Of a DNA stretch of 64,000 nt, positions 19,478 through 33,100 are shown piece by piece. Source of the stretch: Persicaria tinctoria (lineage: Eukaryota > Streptophyta > Magnoliopsida > Caryophyllales > Polygonaceae). The notes below the pieces were generated by a model, which was not told where the DNA came from, searched no databases, and saw nothing but the letters and a program-made list of their open reading frames with translations. The stretch is from positions 14,081,967-14,145,966 of the forward strand of contig JBANSL010000004.1 in the NCBI GenBank assembly GCA_037127255.1. Reading direction: 5' to 3'. Every line of letters starts with the position of its first letter. The first letter of the stretch is position 1. The position numbers and the translations under genes are program-made.

Positions 19478-20692
19478 AAAGCTCGGTCTTTGGTAGCCTC
19501 GGGGAAATGGAATCGAATCATAGTGTAATGGATATGGCTTTTTATACCCAAGCACTGTTGGATTTTGTGATGCATATTCTTTTATCCCTTGAGTGATCAT
19601 CTCTTTGATTTCTTGTGGAGTGATCGATGTGCTACTGCTTGAACCTTCACCAGTCGACCTTGTTTGCTCTTGTCTCTTTTCTTGAGCTGGAATATTTAAT
19701 TGAGCGAGGAGTGCTGCTATTTGAGCATCTTTCTCATCTAGCTTCCTTTGCAACTCTTGAACCTGCCCTTCGACACTTGATGTGCTGGTAGTCAATACCG
19801 ACATCACATTTGGTCCGTCTTGTGAGATTTTTGCTTGAGATTCAACCATTGAAGTATTTGAACTTGTTAGCTCCAACCGGTCATTCTCTCTTGCATTATC
19901 TTTGGAGAGTTGACATGTCTCTTGAACCTCCTCGCCTTTCTTGGATCTTGAAGGCTTACCCTTTGTGGCCCTGATTTCTATCTCTTCCGAATATGAGGTC
20001 ATGTTGACTTGTACAACCTCTTTTGGATAGATTGACATAGACCCAACGAGGATCTCTCTTGGAGGAGCCACTGGAGGAGTTTCTTTTGCCCCCTGCGAGC
20101 TAGGAAAATCTTTTTCCAGGGTTGTACTCGCTCGTTTTAAAGTTGATGAACGAGCTAGCACAATAAGAGGTCTTGTCTTGCAACGCTGAGATCCGCACTT
20201 ATGTCCCCCTTTCTTCATGGATTTGTTTGCCTTCTTGGAAACAGAGACGGGTTGTGCGGAAGTTGTTATTTCCCTCTCATTCGTTTTGATGACACGAATG
20301 ATAGGCCTTTGAACGACTTCTTTGGTTGGCTTTGGGCTGTTGTAACCACCCTCCTGCATTTTGAGCTTGTTGCAAATGGGTTGGTTATTGAGCTTGTTAC
20401 CGCCTAGCTGGGTGATCTTGAGCTTGTTGCCCCCATGGCTTGTAAGTGTTTTAGGCTTCATGCCTCCTTTCCTTGAAAGCATTGCGGGAGACTTCGACAC
20501 CCACTTGGCGATGGTCTTGTCCTCTAGAGCATGAAGAGCCCCAAAGATGTTGTTGTTCAGGATCGCTGTAGACATTGAATCCCGAGTGATGTCAAACTGA
20601 GCTTCAATTGATCTTTTCCTGATACAGTGACCTCCTTTGATGATGAAGGTTGCTGGAAGTTCGTTAAAGGTAACAATCGCTTTTGGTGCCAT
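19478..20692 (-). pseudogene. Ty3/gypsy gag N-terminal part, truncated by CACTA insertion
   Basis: The ATG at 20692 (MAPKAIVTFNE) opens about 405 codons. Order: a Lys/Gly/Asn-rich N-terminus, a charged Ser-rich middle, a coiled coil (VQELQRKLDEKDAQIAALLA, near the C-terminal quarter), then YKKPYP-HYD and PFPRGYQRPSF. The last block is the usual lead into the gag domain of gypsy polyproteins, where an FDG motif would follow. Here the CACTA end interrupts it. The LTR lies upstream (to the right), with a primer-site-like TTGGCACGCCAAGTGGGGC (rc of 20761-20779). Confidence 0.65.
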
Positions 20693-20784
20693 TTGTACCT
20701 TTAAAAATATATAACCATGTATTAGTATAAATACAACTAAGAGATGAAAAGGCAAAAAGGGCCCCACTTGGCGTGCCAAAAATA

Positions 20785-23700
20785 TGTTGGATAAAAATGC
20801 GCGAATAATCGTACAACACATTTTATTTGATTTTTAATATTTGAGTTCGACCCCTTTTGGTTATCCTCTTGATTCGAAGTCGTATCGATACCAAGATTTG
20901 AGTGATTTTGGTGATTTGGGCTGCACCCGAAATTTAGCGGGTTGCCGACGTATCTCTTGGGAGAGAATCAAGCCTTACGTAGTTCAGAGTGTTTTGGATT
21001 TTGTTTTTTATTTGTGGTTTGGATTTGGTTTCGTTTTCTTGTATGCATCAGAGGATGAAGTTCAAGCCCACCTTCTAGGAAGGGTAGCTAAAACAACACT
21101 CCATCCAAGTAACCTGAGCCCACCTTCTCGGAAGGGTAACTCAAGTAACCCGCCTATCATCTCTATAGAAAACGATTTGATTTTAGTGTGGTGTTTGATT
21201 TAGTTTGATTTGTTTTGACTTGAAGGACAATTTGGAGATCATGATTAAACTCGTTTGTGAGTTTCCTATGTACCCTTTTGGAAGGGATCAAATCACACGT
21301 AGTTCTTGAAAATGACAAATTTGAATTTGGTATTTTGTTTTTTGAAGTTTTTGGCGTGACCGAACTCCACGAGCGGAAGCTTTGTATCGAGTCGGATGAG
21401 ACACTTTGGATTTCATAGAAATTTGATATTTGGGACAACTTGGAGTCGAAAAGTGAATTTGAGGAGATTTGATTTGAAAGTTTGGATGTGACTGAACTCG
21501 ATGAGAATTTGATAGGGCTGGCACGGTACGGTACCGTGGTAAAATTTCGATTACCACGTACCGTACCAATACCTTTCGGTATGTACTTTTCATTACCACG
21601 TACCAACCGAAACTATCGGTAACCGAAGGTCTTGGTACCAAAAGTATCGGTTACCGAAGGTCTGGTACCGTGGTACCAAGAGTCTCATTTAATTTTCATT
21701 CATGTGGCTTTATGTATGGTCCTTGTGGCTACCGAAGGTTTGGTACCGAAATAACGATTTAACTTTTTACATAAACTAACAACATATTAACAAAATTAAA
21801 CACAATCAAAAGCTGCAATTGAATTCTCATTCATAAAAAATTGAACAAAATCAGAAGTTGCAATGAACACTGATCACTCATCAACGAACAATTCTAACAA
21901 AAAAAAAAGAAATGGAACAATTGAACAAAATAAAAAAATTCAAATGAGCTGATGTCGATGGTGAATAAAATCAAATTGAACAATTGAACAATGGAACAAA
22001 ATCAAAAAACAATTGAACAAAATAAAAACGTTTAAAAACTAAACTTATGTCGATGGTACAATTCCCCCAGTAGGTGCGGCGCAGATCTGACTCCAAGAGG
22101 TCCAAGGCTCGCACCTCTTCCTCGTGCATCCCTTCCGCTGCGAGGGAGTCTTCCCAACGAACCTCGAGGACGGCCCATCGGACTGGTTTGAAGGGAGAGA
22201 GTGAGATTGAAGCGAAATAAGCGGGATAGATAAATGGGAGATTGAAGACTTGCATCGATCGGTTGAGTGGTTGAGAGCGAGTTAAGAGAGCCTTTGTGGC
22301 TTCGTCACCTGCATCGGCTGTGGACGAAGATGACCGGAGATCGGTGTGAGTCGTTGTGGTAGGTTGAGACCTAGATGACCGAGGCTGGCGGTGGGTTGAA
22401 GTCAAAGAAAGAACAGAAGTGAAAGAATAAGGAATCCAAGCCGCTGGCCCTAAATTAATTAAGGGATTTAAAAAAAATTAATATATATATTCGGTACCAC
22501 GGTACCACGGGATTTAAACTTTACATACCGCATACCGTACCGAGGTTGGTTGGTACCGATCTTTCGGGTACCGATTTCTTCGGTTACCGATATTATGGTA
22601 CCAACTTGTTGTTGGTACGGTAATTTTCGTACCACGGCCCAACCCTAGAATTTGATTTACACCAGGTTTCCTACGTATCCACTTGTTTGGTGGAATCAAG
22701 TCATCGTAGTTCTTAACAAATAATGAATTTTGTATTTGGATTTGACCATGAGATCATTTGAGGGTGGTGATCGAACTCAACGAGTCGGAATGGACACCTG
22801 AATTTGTTATTTGGGTTTGATCGTGAAATCATTTTAGAGTGATGACTAAACTCGACGAGCAGAAGCTTTGTATCGAATCAGAATGGACCATTTGAATTTG
22901 TTTGATTTTGACCTCATATTCATTTAAAGGGAATTTAGAGGTTGACGACTGTACCCGATATATTTTTAGAATTGAATATCGGGTTACCTACGTAGCCGAT
23001 AGAAGGCGTCAAATCTTTACCTAGTTCTAATGAACCGATTTAATTTTTATTTGGTGATTGAACCCGACGAGCTTTTTGCTTTATGTCCGGTGGCCTACGT
23101 ATCCGATAACTCGGAATCAAATCAGGCGTAGTTCTGTTAAAAGAAGCAATTTGATTTTGGTTTGAGCCCGACTAGCCTTAACTTTATGTCGAGCGACCTA
23201 CGTACCCGTTTGGACGGGATCAAATCTTGTGTAGCTCTTAACAGAACCATTTTGATTTTTTGGTTTGACGATTAAACTCGACTAGCTTTAACTTTATGTC
23301 GAACGATCTACGTACCCGTTTGGACGGGATCAAATCTTGCGTAGTTCTCAAAGGAACCAATTTAATTTTGTGGTTTTGCCCTTTTTGGTCGTTTGAGGAC
23401 TGTGTGATTGAACCCGATGAGCTATAACTTTGTATCGGGTTTCCTACGTATCTCTTGGAAGAGAATCAAATCACTCGTAGTTCGTTTTTAATCGATTTAA
23501 TTTTTATTTCGGTTTGGTGATTGAACTTGATGAGCTTTTAGCTTTATGTCGAGCTTCCTACGTACTCGGTTGAACGAGATCAAATCAGTCGTAGTTCATT
23601 TCAAAGAACCAAGTTTATATTTTGGTGAAACTTGATTTGAGGTTTTGACTCCATTTTTTTTGTTTAGGAGCCGACTTGAGATTGACCCACTAGAATTAAT
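20785..23700 (-). mobile_element. Gypsy 5' LTR with internal tandem repeats (split by hAT)
   Basis: On the minus strand the LTR appears to end ...CCAACA at 20785 just before the primer site. It contains many diverged copies of a roughly 100-130 bp unit with CTACGTA...GGATCAAATC...GTAGTTC (for example 23190-23240 and 23300-23350). The far end is not definable by eye; I stop near 23700 where the poly(T) of another element begins. No genes. Confidence 0.5.
21513..22647. mobile_element. Non-autonomous hAT element with 8 bp TSD
   Basis: The 1,135 bp element starts TAGGGCTGGCACGG and ends GGCCCAACCCTA. Both ends are rich in GGTACC/CCGTACC motifs forming imperfect terminal inverted repeats. It is flanked by perfect 8 bp duplications GAATTTGA (21505-21512 and 22648-22655), as for hAT transposition. 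There is no transposase domain; the minus-strand open stretch at 21971-22405 has no recognised motif. Confidence 0.85.
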
Positions 23701-23726
23701 TGGCAAAGAAATGTTACGAGTTTAAC

Positions 23727-25125
23727 TTTTTTTTTTTATTAAGTAAGAATTCGAGATCAGGCTAGCCTGATTCTCGAGAGGGCGATGAATCATCAGGCGG
23801 AAACCACCAAAGCATACAGAAGAACAGAAAAAGGCGTTAAGAAACAAGCAGAAAAAACCCTACTACAAGGAACGATCTAAGAAGAACTACAACTAGGAGT
23901 TGCGGACGAAGGCGAAGAACGTAGCCAAGCACTACCCAACAGTAGCACCACGGGCCAGCGATACAGCAGGACTCTATCTCCTGTGGAAAGTGCAGACGAA
24001 ACTCCAAGAAAACAGCATCCCGGATACGGAGTCGCCCATAATGCACCACCTCGATCCCAGCCAGTCCCGACTCCAAACTTCACACCCCCAACCAAGCAGA
24101 AGATCTACTAGAAACGCCGAAAGTTGATTCCAACACTGCTCAAGCAAAGACGCCAAAAGATTTAACCAAACCCTTTCGGAATTTATTCTAGCCCTTTCGG
24201 GATTTGGTTCAAACTCTTTCGAGCGGAATTTCCAGTATACCCTTTCGGGATTTCCACCAAATATTGAAGTTTGCACGGCAAGCCAAGGAAAAGAAATTTT
24301 TATTTTATTTTATTTTCTTCTTTTCCCTGACGCTTCTTCTCTTTAGCAAAAGTACGGGCAGCAAGACCTCAACAATGGCGAGGGATGGCAGTGACGGGTA
24401 ACGCCACAGCCGGCACCGGACTGAAGCCACGCAGCCAGGGCGGAAGGTGGTGAGGACGACGGGGTTGAGCCCAACACCAATGACCCAAGGGACCGAAGCA
24501 GAGGGGCGGTGATGAGGGAGAATAGACCGATAGACGGTACACCCGGGCAACATCGGCGCCGACGACGGAGACCGACACCACCACCACTCATGAGAAGGTA
24601 GACGGGGCACCGACAGAAAAGGGTTGTATGGTTCAAGCAAGACAATTGAATGAGAGATTCAAAATTGGGAGTGTTGATGCCCGAAAACGGAATGGAAATC
24701 GAAGAAAAGGGGATAAGAAACTTAGATCAGCAAAAGCCCTTTCTCAATTAGAGTTTTGATTTGATTGAAGTCCGAATAGGGAATTCGGAGCTAGGGTTCA
24801 CCGAACATGTTTACCTCAAAACCTTCACAACCAACAGGCACGATGATGACTGTGGCGATCCAGGACGAGAAGAGGAAGGAGAGCTTGTGTCGGAGAGAGT
24901 GTTGACATTCGCAGGGAAACAAGTCCCAGGAGATGGACTCATGGACATAATGAGAACGACGATGCACCACGGCGGCACAGATGCAGCCGAAAACGAGCTG
25001 AGGCGGCCGAAGCCGGGGTAAGACGGCCGAAGCCGGGGTAAGGTGGCCGGAGCCGGAGTCTGACGGCCGAAGCCGAGGTTGAGCTCCCTCTCTCTAGAAA
25101 ACACTAGAGAGAGAGGAGAGATTTC
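23727..25125 (-). mobile_element. LINE-type retroposon remnant, minus strand
   Basis: A T-run at 23727-23737 is the poly(A) tail of a minus-strand insertion. At the other end (about 25085-25120) a GAGAGAG/CTCTCTC hairpin resembles the 5' leader of the 42304-43444 retroposon. The interior is GC-rich (Pro/Arg-rich shadows in all frames) with no reverse transcriptase motif. I could not find a matching TSD. Confidence 0.4.
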
Positions 25126-25616
25126 ATTCCCTCTGACGTGTTGAGAGATAATTAAATGACAAGTATTATAATTGGAAAATAAAGTTCTAAAATGCAAATT
25201 AATTCATTAAAGCTACCCGGTATTGAAAGGTTGGAGAATGAGGGTTGATTTTACACCTAGTGTTGAGAGATAATTCATATGTAACTCATTTGAATTTTTT
25301 TAAAATTCATCCACTAATTTGAAAATTGTAAAAATTAGACCTAATTTTTTTTTTAATTATTTATGAAGACCTAAAAAATTTCTTTAACACTATAAATGCA
25401 GAAACTCATTTTATAAATAAATTTTCTTATCCTAAAAATAGTGGAACCCGAAGAATAATTGTATGTGTAATGGGCCAGCAATACCCATGCATGTTTGGGT
25501 CAATTACACTCTCCCATTATAGGGAGATGTTAGGCCGGCCCCCCTCCGTAATGTGCAATGGAGGTCACCGTCCCAGGCCACAGGCCTTCTTGATCGCTCG
25601 TTGACCTCCGTAATGT
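25126..25616. other. AT-rich spacer
   Basis: I see nothing coding. It ends abruptly at 25617, where sequence identical to the inside of the 30136-33452 LTR begins. Confidence 0.5.
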
Positions 25617-26601
25617 GTTATCTTGATGTTCTGCATCTTCAGGTAAGTTCCCTAGGGGGGCTTACTCAGGTTGGACATTCATGCCTGTTGTTGCATTTTA
25701 TGTTAGGTGTTGCATATGCATAAAAGCATGCCATGTAGTATCCTGTTTAGGTTGCACTAATTGAATGAGCATCTGCTTACTCTATGCGTTTGAAACAGAA
25801 CGGTCGTTATCTGTGATAGTCCTAGAGTCTTTGCTAGGGTCATAGGGTAGCCCAGCCTCATCGGGTACCCTGAGTCAATCGAGTCATGAACTTCCTTATA
25901 TTATGATATGCATGCGGGCTTTATTGTGGAGCGGGTTAGGCATGCGTGCCCCCCGATTATGATGGAATGCATTCACGAGCTGGCCAGTCTCCACCTATCG
26001 GAAGGGGTGGAGGTAGGAGAGGATATGCCACTTGGCATTGTCTTGGGCCCTTTACAGTATTTCTGCACATTATTATACTTAGGGGCATGCTAGTGTGTTT
26101 GACTTTCGTACTGCATTAGAGCATCTTTATTAGGTATAGCACATACTATGTGGCCTCAGCGAGGACTGCCGGTCCCGCATGAGTGGCTCGATCTGACTCC
26201 TTTCCCCGTTCTTTTTTTTAAGGTATTTTCTGTAGATATTGTTTGCTCCTTGCTTTTGTGACGGGAAACCCTTTTGGCGAATCGAAGAATCTGGCTAATA
26301 TCCTAACTTAGTAAAAGTGGTAATTATCCACTCATGAATTGGTTTTGACCGGTTCTGCCGTGGCAGTTGTATCTTTATTATGCTTTCGCTTTACTTCCGT
26401 TTGAAATGGATTTCGCGACATAGTCTTAAGACAAGTTAAGGGTACCCAACGACCCTTCGAGGTTTTTAGGGTTTGAAATCCCTCTTTCTACTAATCTTAA
26501 AATGAGTCGAAAACCTCGACCCGTACCTGGATTGCAAGATCCGAACAAGGGGTTTTATCCCTTGAAACGTAACCCGAAAATCATAATTCTGGGCCGTTAC
26601 A
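25617..26601 (+). mobile_element. 5'-truncated LTR of a large gypsy derivative
   Basis: About 99% identical to the last 985 bp of the 3' LTR (32468-33452), with roughly ten differences. It ends TGGGCCGTTACA. The left part of the LTR is missing. Confidence 0.8.
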
Positions 26602-29600
26602 AAGATGGTATCAGAGCTGAGGTTGTGCAATTCGGGTACGCAAGGGTCGAGTGTATGTTTTGGAAAACCGCCCATGAATTTCAAAGGATTTGAAAGGATT
26701 TTAAGAAGGGCAAAATGAACTTAAGATGTCTAACCGAAATCGGACTAAGTAATGAACTTGACTTGTAATAAGAGAGGAAACCGACCAAACGGGGATGCGA
26801 GTGGGTAGTAAAGGCGCTAGACCACCCCTATTGGGTGTAGTTGGGAACCGTAGGCAAAATATCAGCTTGTTGTTTACAGATGGGTTGGGAGACTCAAATG
26901 AGATCATTATGATCAGTGTTATGAACTGATTATGTGTTGAGTGCTTGTTATGCTATATCTGATTTGGTATACCTAACAATGAGTTGTGTATTGACTGACC
27001 TGTGCAAACGAGATAGCGGGAGTGCCTTTATTTCTACATTATCAAACCCAGCTTGTGTAAAACAGCCCCTTCCACTATGTTTGTTAACCCATTGACGGGT
27101 CTATCTAGCTTTTTCCTGGATGCCAGTGTCTTCCACGGGGAATTGGGTTGGTAAACACATTGTGTCGGGAATCATGGTTGGATGTTAAGTTGTCTGAGTG
27201 AGTGTTGGAAGTTCTTGATGTCACTTGAGTTAGAAGTAAGGTGTTTATGGGGTTGTCTTTCCTTATTCTTATTATAATCAACTAGTGTCTTCATGCCATG
27301 AAGAGTCATACCAAAGTCCCACGGGAAAGAGGGGTGATGAGTCGGTTGGGAAACGTCAATGGTTGCCCTTAGGGATTTCTGTCCGGTTGTAATAGTGACT
27401 ATTTCTGAAGTACATTACATGATTTGTAGTCTCTGACATGTCCCTTGTGAATAATCATTAGTACCAAGTTGTTGTGTTAATACATCTGTGATTAGTTACA
27501 TTGCTCAAGTCTCGTGTTGTGCCTTGCTTTCTATCATGATGATACGTTGTAATAGCTTGCCCACTTGACTTATCGTATTAATTATGCTAATGATTGATTG
27601 AAAGCATAAACCACATGATATGAACCTACATGATAGTTGTTTTCTCCTGGGTTAGGTCCATGATAGTGTGATAAACTCTTCTTCGTTTGAATGCTTGTAA
27701 ATGATCTCTTTAGTATACTAGCTGATGACGCATTGATGCTTATTACTCGTTTGTGACACGAATCTACAGCATGCCCATCTATTATGTATTTGTCAGATTA
27801 ACCCATGTTGGTTGTTTTGCCATTAAGATTGTTGTGTAATTACTTGCGTTGTATGGAGAATATGTGGTATAATTGAGTCTTGATGAATGCATGTTTTATC
27901 CTAGTATGTGTTGATTCGAGCTCATATCCTTGAATTATAGCCGTCTTGTCAATACTCAGACTCGTATTATACATCGTTAAACTTTCCTCATGCTTCTATA
28001 TCATCGGAATGTGATTGAATTGATTTCTTACGTATCGTCATGATTAGTTGCATGCATGTATCGTATGTTAAGTTGAGCCTTTAGCATCATGTAGGGTCCT
28101 CGGTTGTGACTTGTGGGAATTTCTATCTTGCCTACCGTATTGTTGATCTCCTCTTGAGCTAGGTCCCTGATAGTGTGGTTCTTCCCCTTGCTATCATCTT
28201 AAATTGTTGTACTTATCCTGATTAGTTATTGTTGAATTCGATGATTGACTTGCTTTCCGTAATGGGTAATCCTAGCATGCTTACATGTTCTCACTCAGTG
28301 GTATTCCTCTATTACTATGTGACATCTTCTCGTACTTGCATGAACGTATGGTTTGACACCTCGCATGATCACACACCACGTTATATTATGATTTGGCATA
28401 TACATGACGCATGAATGTTAGAATGAATTTAGTCGAGTTACCTTGATTGTGGTCATGATTCGATATGTGCTAGTAGTATCCCGCAGGATTTATGATTTCC
28501 AATATTACTCGCGAAATGATTACATGTTGTACCTTTTCTATGATGTGATAACTATTGTACATTTATGTGTCCTATGATGGTTCGTTCTTAGCATGATTAT
28601 AATCTATTACCCATGATGTCCTTCTTGTTACTTTTGATGATGCCTCATGTTTCGTGAACATTCTGTTAACCCCCTTTTAATGACTCTTGATTGTGCTTGT
28701 ATCACATCATGTGTTGCTAGTATCATGTAAGACATGTGCTTCTAAATGTATCCCGTCGTATGATTACATGTCATTCTTAACCTATTATATAATCCTTGTT
28801 GTTAGTTGTGATGATTACTATGCCGCCTTATGTATTCTCGTATGGTGCTTAGTTTCATCGTTAGGATGTACATCGACATGCTATATTTGACCTCACCTGG
28901 CGATGCATGTACCATTCTTGTACGTTCATTCCTACACATGATACCTGTAATCTTCATTAAATCCCGCATGACTTTGAATCTTGCATGATAATTACGGGTT
29001 CCGCATATCTTGCTTAAAGTTGCTAGGCATATCTGCTTCCATGGAATAATAGACTGCTAGCTTGTCTCGCATGTATCAGTGTAGGACTCGATTATGTATT
29101 TGGGAATGAATATGCATGTCGTTCTCCTTGAGATAGGTACATGTTAGTGTGGTTTAGTGTGATTGATATGCTCCATGATGAATTTGTGTTGCTTGTCGTG
29201 GGTATAACCTAATAGACATCCATTTGCTTGTCGTTGACTCTATGGTAAGGAGTTACCTTTTATGACCTTGGTGTGATATTGAGATGTGTGTAATCATTTT
29301 GTCATAGCTGCATATTAGGACCTTTAGTATGATGTGGAGATGTTGATGTGACCTTGTGACACTGTGTTGGCATATGTTTGAGACTTGCCGTATGATGTAC
29401 TCGTTGGGGATCGATTGGTTATGTAGTTATGCATTGCTTATGGCTTGTGAATCTTGCTTGATTTGAGACTGATAGATTGATTTGATTCTGGAAACTAGGA
29501 AGAGAATACGGGATTAGCCTTTAGAGGTGGATGATTCCACCTCCGAGCTTCTGATTTTGATTGATTATTATGCGGGGAACTGATTGGGTTGGAAGATCTT

Positions 29601-30135
29601 GACAAAATCTTGATTCGAATGTATTTGACTGGGTTTAATGTAAAGTTGCTTGATTAAACGTTGGATTTGAAGATTTGCACGATTTTGAAAAGGACTAGCT
29701 TAGATTTGTAAGGAATAAACGTTACCGAAAATTTCAATGATTTTGAGGCCAATCTTTTTCAATTGTGGAATCCCATTTGAAACTTTTCAAACCCGAGCAA
29801 GTCTATGATACCTCACGAAGTGGATACAAGCATTTTATGAGGGCGCTTGTAGGGTGCTTGCTAAGACCTAGTGATGACATTATAGAATTTTTAGAGTCGT
29901 GGTACTTCCGAAAAGTCGAAGCAAGGATGTGATAGGGGCGCTTATTGCATACTTGTCAGGGCCAGTTGGAGATGTCACGACCGTACCTAGGATGTTGTGA
30001 GAATCCCGGAAGACGCAACCGAGATGATTACAAGATCCTTGGACATGGTCCTTGGACTCATCAATTTGAAACTTCATCCCCTACATTGTTTTGATTTTAG
30101 TCTCGGGGACGAGACTTGTTTTTAGAGGTGGATGA
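26602..30135 (+). mobile_element. Non-coding internal domain of a LARD-type retrotransposon
   Basis: About 3.5 kb between primer site and polypurine tract with no gag or pol reading frame. The text is AT-rich with recurring TGATAGTGTG-type segments (about 27650, 28160, 29130), suggesting diverged internal repeats. It ends GACGAGACTTG...AGAGGTGGATGA, a typical gypsy polypurine region, at 30135. It depends on other elements for mobility. Confidence 0.65.
26606..26617 (+). promoter_or_regulatory. Retrotransposon primer binding site (initiator Met tRNA)
   Basis: TGGTATCAGAGC, complementary to the 3' end of plant initiator methionine tRNA, lies 4 nt after the LTR end. This fixes the element's orientation as plus. 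Confidence 0.85.
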
Positions 30136-33100
30136 TGTAAAGGCTCGGAATTTTAAATGCTAAATTCACGAAAAAAAAGGAAAATCAAAATGAATTTTTT
30201 TAAGCGGAATTCAAAAGAAAAACTTGTTAAATCGTATTTTAAGATCCTTAAAGCGGATTCCGGCCTAATTCTGAACTTTGAAGGACAATTCCGTCATTTT
30301 ACCTTGGGATTTGAAATAAACTTTGGGATGTCGACATCTTTGAAATATTAAAACGTTATTTTGATCGAGTTGAGTTAGAATCGAGAGAGCGGGATTTAAT
30401 CTTTCAAATATATTTTGAATATAAATTGGGGACCATATCACACAATTGTCTTTTCTTCTCCTTTGAAAACCTAAATTCCAGCCCCATTCTTCCCTTGTGT
30501 TGACCCAAATACATGTGACCTTCCTCCCTCCCAATTGTAGTTAAACATCGTGTACTCCTTACCTCCCTACAACCTCCTTGTTTGGAAACAAGACAAGCTT
30601 TGCTTCTTGTTCAATTGACCCGTCCGATTCACCTATCCATTCTCACTTTTGACTCCATAAAGGCTGATTCTTGTTCTCCTTTTCACCCAACACACATCAA
30701 GACAAACTTAAGCTTCAAACACACCCTAAGCCCTCTTCTCCCCTTGCTGTGCCGTGAGCACTCAGCTCCAAACCACTACCCCTCCTGCCTCCGGCCGCCA
30801 GTAGTCACCAGGGCGCCGCCGAGTTCCATCCTCCCTCTTCTCAGCCCAGTTGCAGCAGCATGGAGAAGCACCGCCGAGCCCCTTTCCCCGAGCGTTGGCC
30901 CGAGCGATTTCTGAGCGCAGCCCTGTTCTGCGAGCCAAGGAATCGAGCCACAACAAACCATTCCGCCAGTAGCACCCCTCACGAATCCCTCGACGTCCCA
31001 AGAGAGCCCAGAACCGCCAAGGAGCAGCCGGCGCCGCCGAGCCCCAACGCCCTTCTTCTTCCCTGTTCTGGTTCAATCCGCTCGGTAAGCACTCGCTCCT
31101 CCTCCTTTCGCCCTTGAACCCAATAAAGGCCGAACTTTGAGCTTCTTCCATCCTCCCTAGGCCAAGAGCTCTCCGATTCCGAATCTGATCAAGCCAAGGC
31201 GAGCTCGACGAACCCTTCCGGCGAGAACAGACGCCCCTCGGTGAGATTCCTCCTCTTTTCTTCTTGCTCCCGTTTCGTTGGTTTTGGGTGGGATGTGGTC
31301 GGAAAGGGATTCCGAGCAGCCTGGAACAGGTCGGATTGAAAGCGGCCACCGGCAGGAGCCCGGATCCTCTTCTCTCTCTCTCCCGTTTTCCGTCATCGCC
31401 TCTAGACCTGCTCTGAGCTTGAGGAAGACGCGATCCCTTCCTTTCTTTTCTCTTGTGGGCTGGGCCTAATTTTCCGGGTATGGGCTCAAATCCGGATCCA
31501 TCTTTCCCTTTCATTCCTTCAGCTGTCATTTGGGTGGATCTGGATCCTCAATTCGGGTTGGGATCTCATTTCTTTCCTTCTGGGTTGGGTCCGGCTTTTG
31601 TGATATGGTTTGGGCCGACCAGATTCTTTCTTTTGGGCTGGGGGTATTGTCAAAGGTATTAATTGCATTTGTTTTATGTTTTTATATGTTATATCGATAT
31701 TGTTTATGGTTTTATATTATGTTAATTCTAGGTATGATATTATTGTTGTTATATTAATCCTGACCTTATAAAAGCATATTTATGAATTTATTATTTTATA
31801 TTATAAAATATTTGCAAGGTAAACGTTGTTTGAGATATATTTTATATGTGATTTTTAGGACTTTAAAATATGGTTGATGTTATGTTAATTATGTATAGTG
31901 ATGATTAATTATTTAAAAAGAGAATCTCAAGTTTTCAAAAATGTCTTTTAATGATTTATTGGTTGAATGCCGAAATGCCGGAATTATTTCTATGGTATGA
32001 TTTGAGAAATTGTTTTAAAAAAAATGAGTCTGACTTAACTTGAGATTTAAGAGTTTGGAAAACCTTGGGAAATGAGTTTTGAGACATTAATTTAATATTC
32101 AATATTAAAGAAGGGAATTGACGGAATTGAACTCTTTGATCTTGAGCTTGAAGATATGTTAAAAGTGTCATTTCAAATGTCGGGATTCTTTGTCTTGGTT
32201 TGATGATGTTGGTTTTGAAAAGGAAGTTTGGAAATATAGTTGGTATGCTTTTATCGATGGGGTTGATTGGAAGTAAATGGTTTTGGTTGATTTCGATCGT
32301 ATCGGAAGGGTCTTGGAAATGGTTTTACTATCGGTTGGTTTTGAACATGTTGAGAACCTGAGTTTTGTGTGAGTATGAATGATGGACTGGTAGCTTATGG
32401 AAATGGATTAATGATAGGTGTGTATTGCTTTTGGATTGCTTTGGACTTGCATTGGGCCCTTGCTTGTGTTATCTTGATGTTCTGCATCTTCAGGTAAGTT
32501 CCCTAGGGGGCTTACTCAGGTTGGACATTCATGCCTGTTGTTGCATTTTATGTTAGGTGTTGCATATGCATAAAAGCATGCCATGTAGTATCCTGTTTAG
32601 GTTGCACTAATTGAATGAGCATCTGCTTACTCTATGCGTTTGAAACAGAACGGTCGTTATCTGTGATAGTCCTAGAGTCTTTGCTAGGGTCATAGGGTAG
32701 CCCAGCCTCATCGGGTACCCTGAGTCAATCGAGTCATGAACTTCCTTATATTATGATATGCATGCGGGCTTTATTGTGGAGCGGGTTAGGCATGCGTGCC
32801 CCCCGATTATGATGGAATGCATTCACGAGCTGGCCAGTCTCCACCTATCGGAAGGGGTGGAGGTAGGAGAGGGATATGCCACTTGGCATTGTCTTGGGCC
32901 CTTTACAGTATTTCTGCACATTATTATACTTAGGTGCATGCTAGTGTGTTTGACTTTCGTACTGCATTAGAGCATCTTTATTAGGTATAGCACATACTAT
33001 GTGGCCTCAGCGAGGACTGCCGGTCCCGCATGAGTGGCTCGATCTGACTCCTTTCCCCGTTCTTTTTTTTAAGGTATTTTCTGCAGATATTGTTTGCTCC

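Noticed and set aside
30762..31529. 255-codon minus-strand frame as a gene
   Set aside because: GC-rich shadow within an LTR; low-complexity Arg/Gly text, no domain, not shared intact with the related solo LTR.
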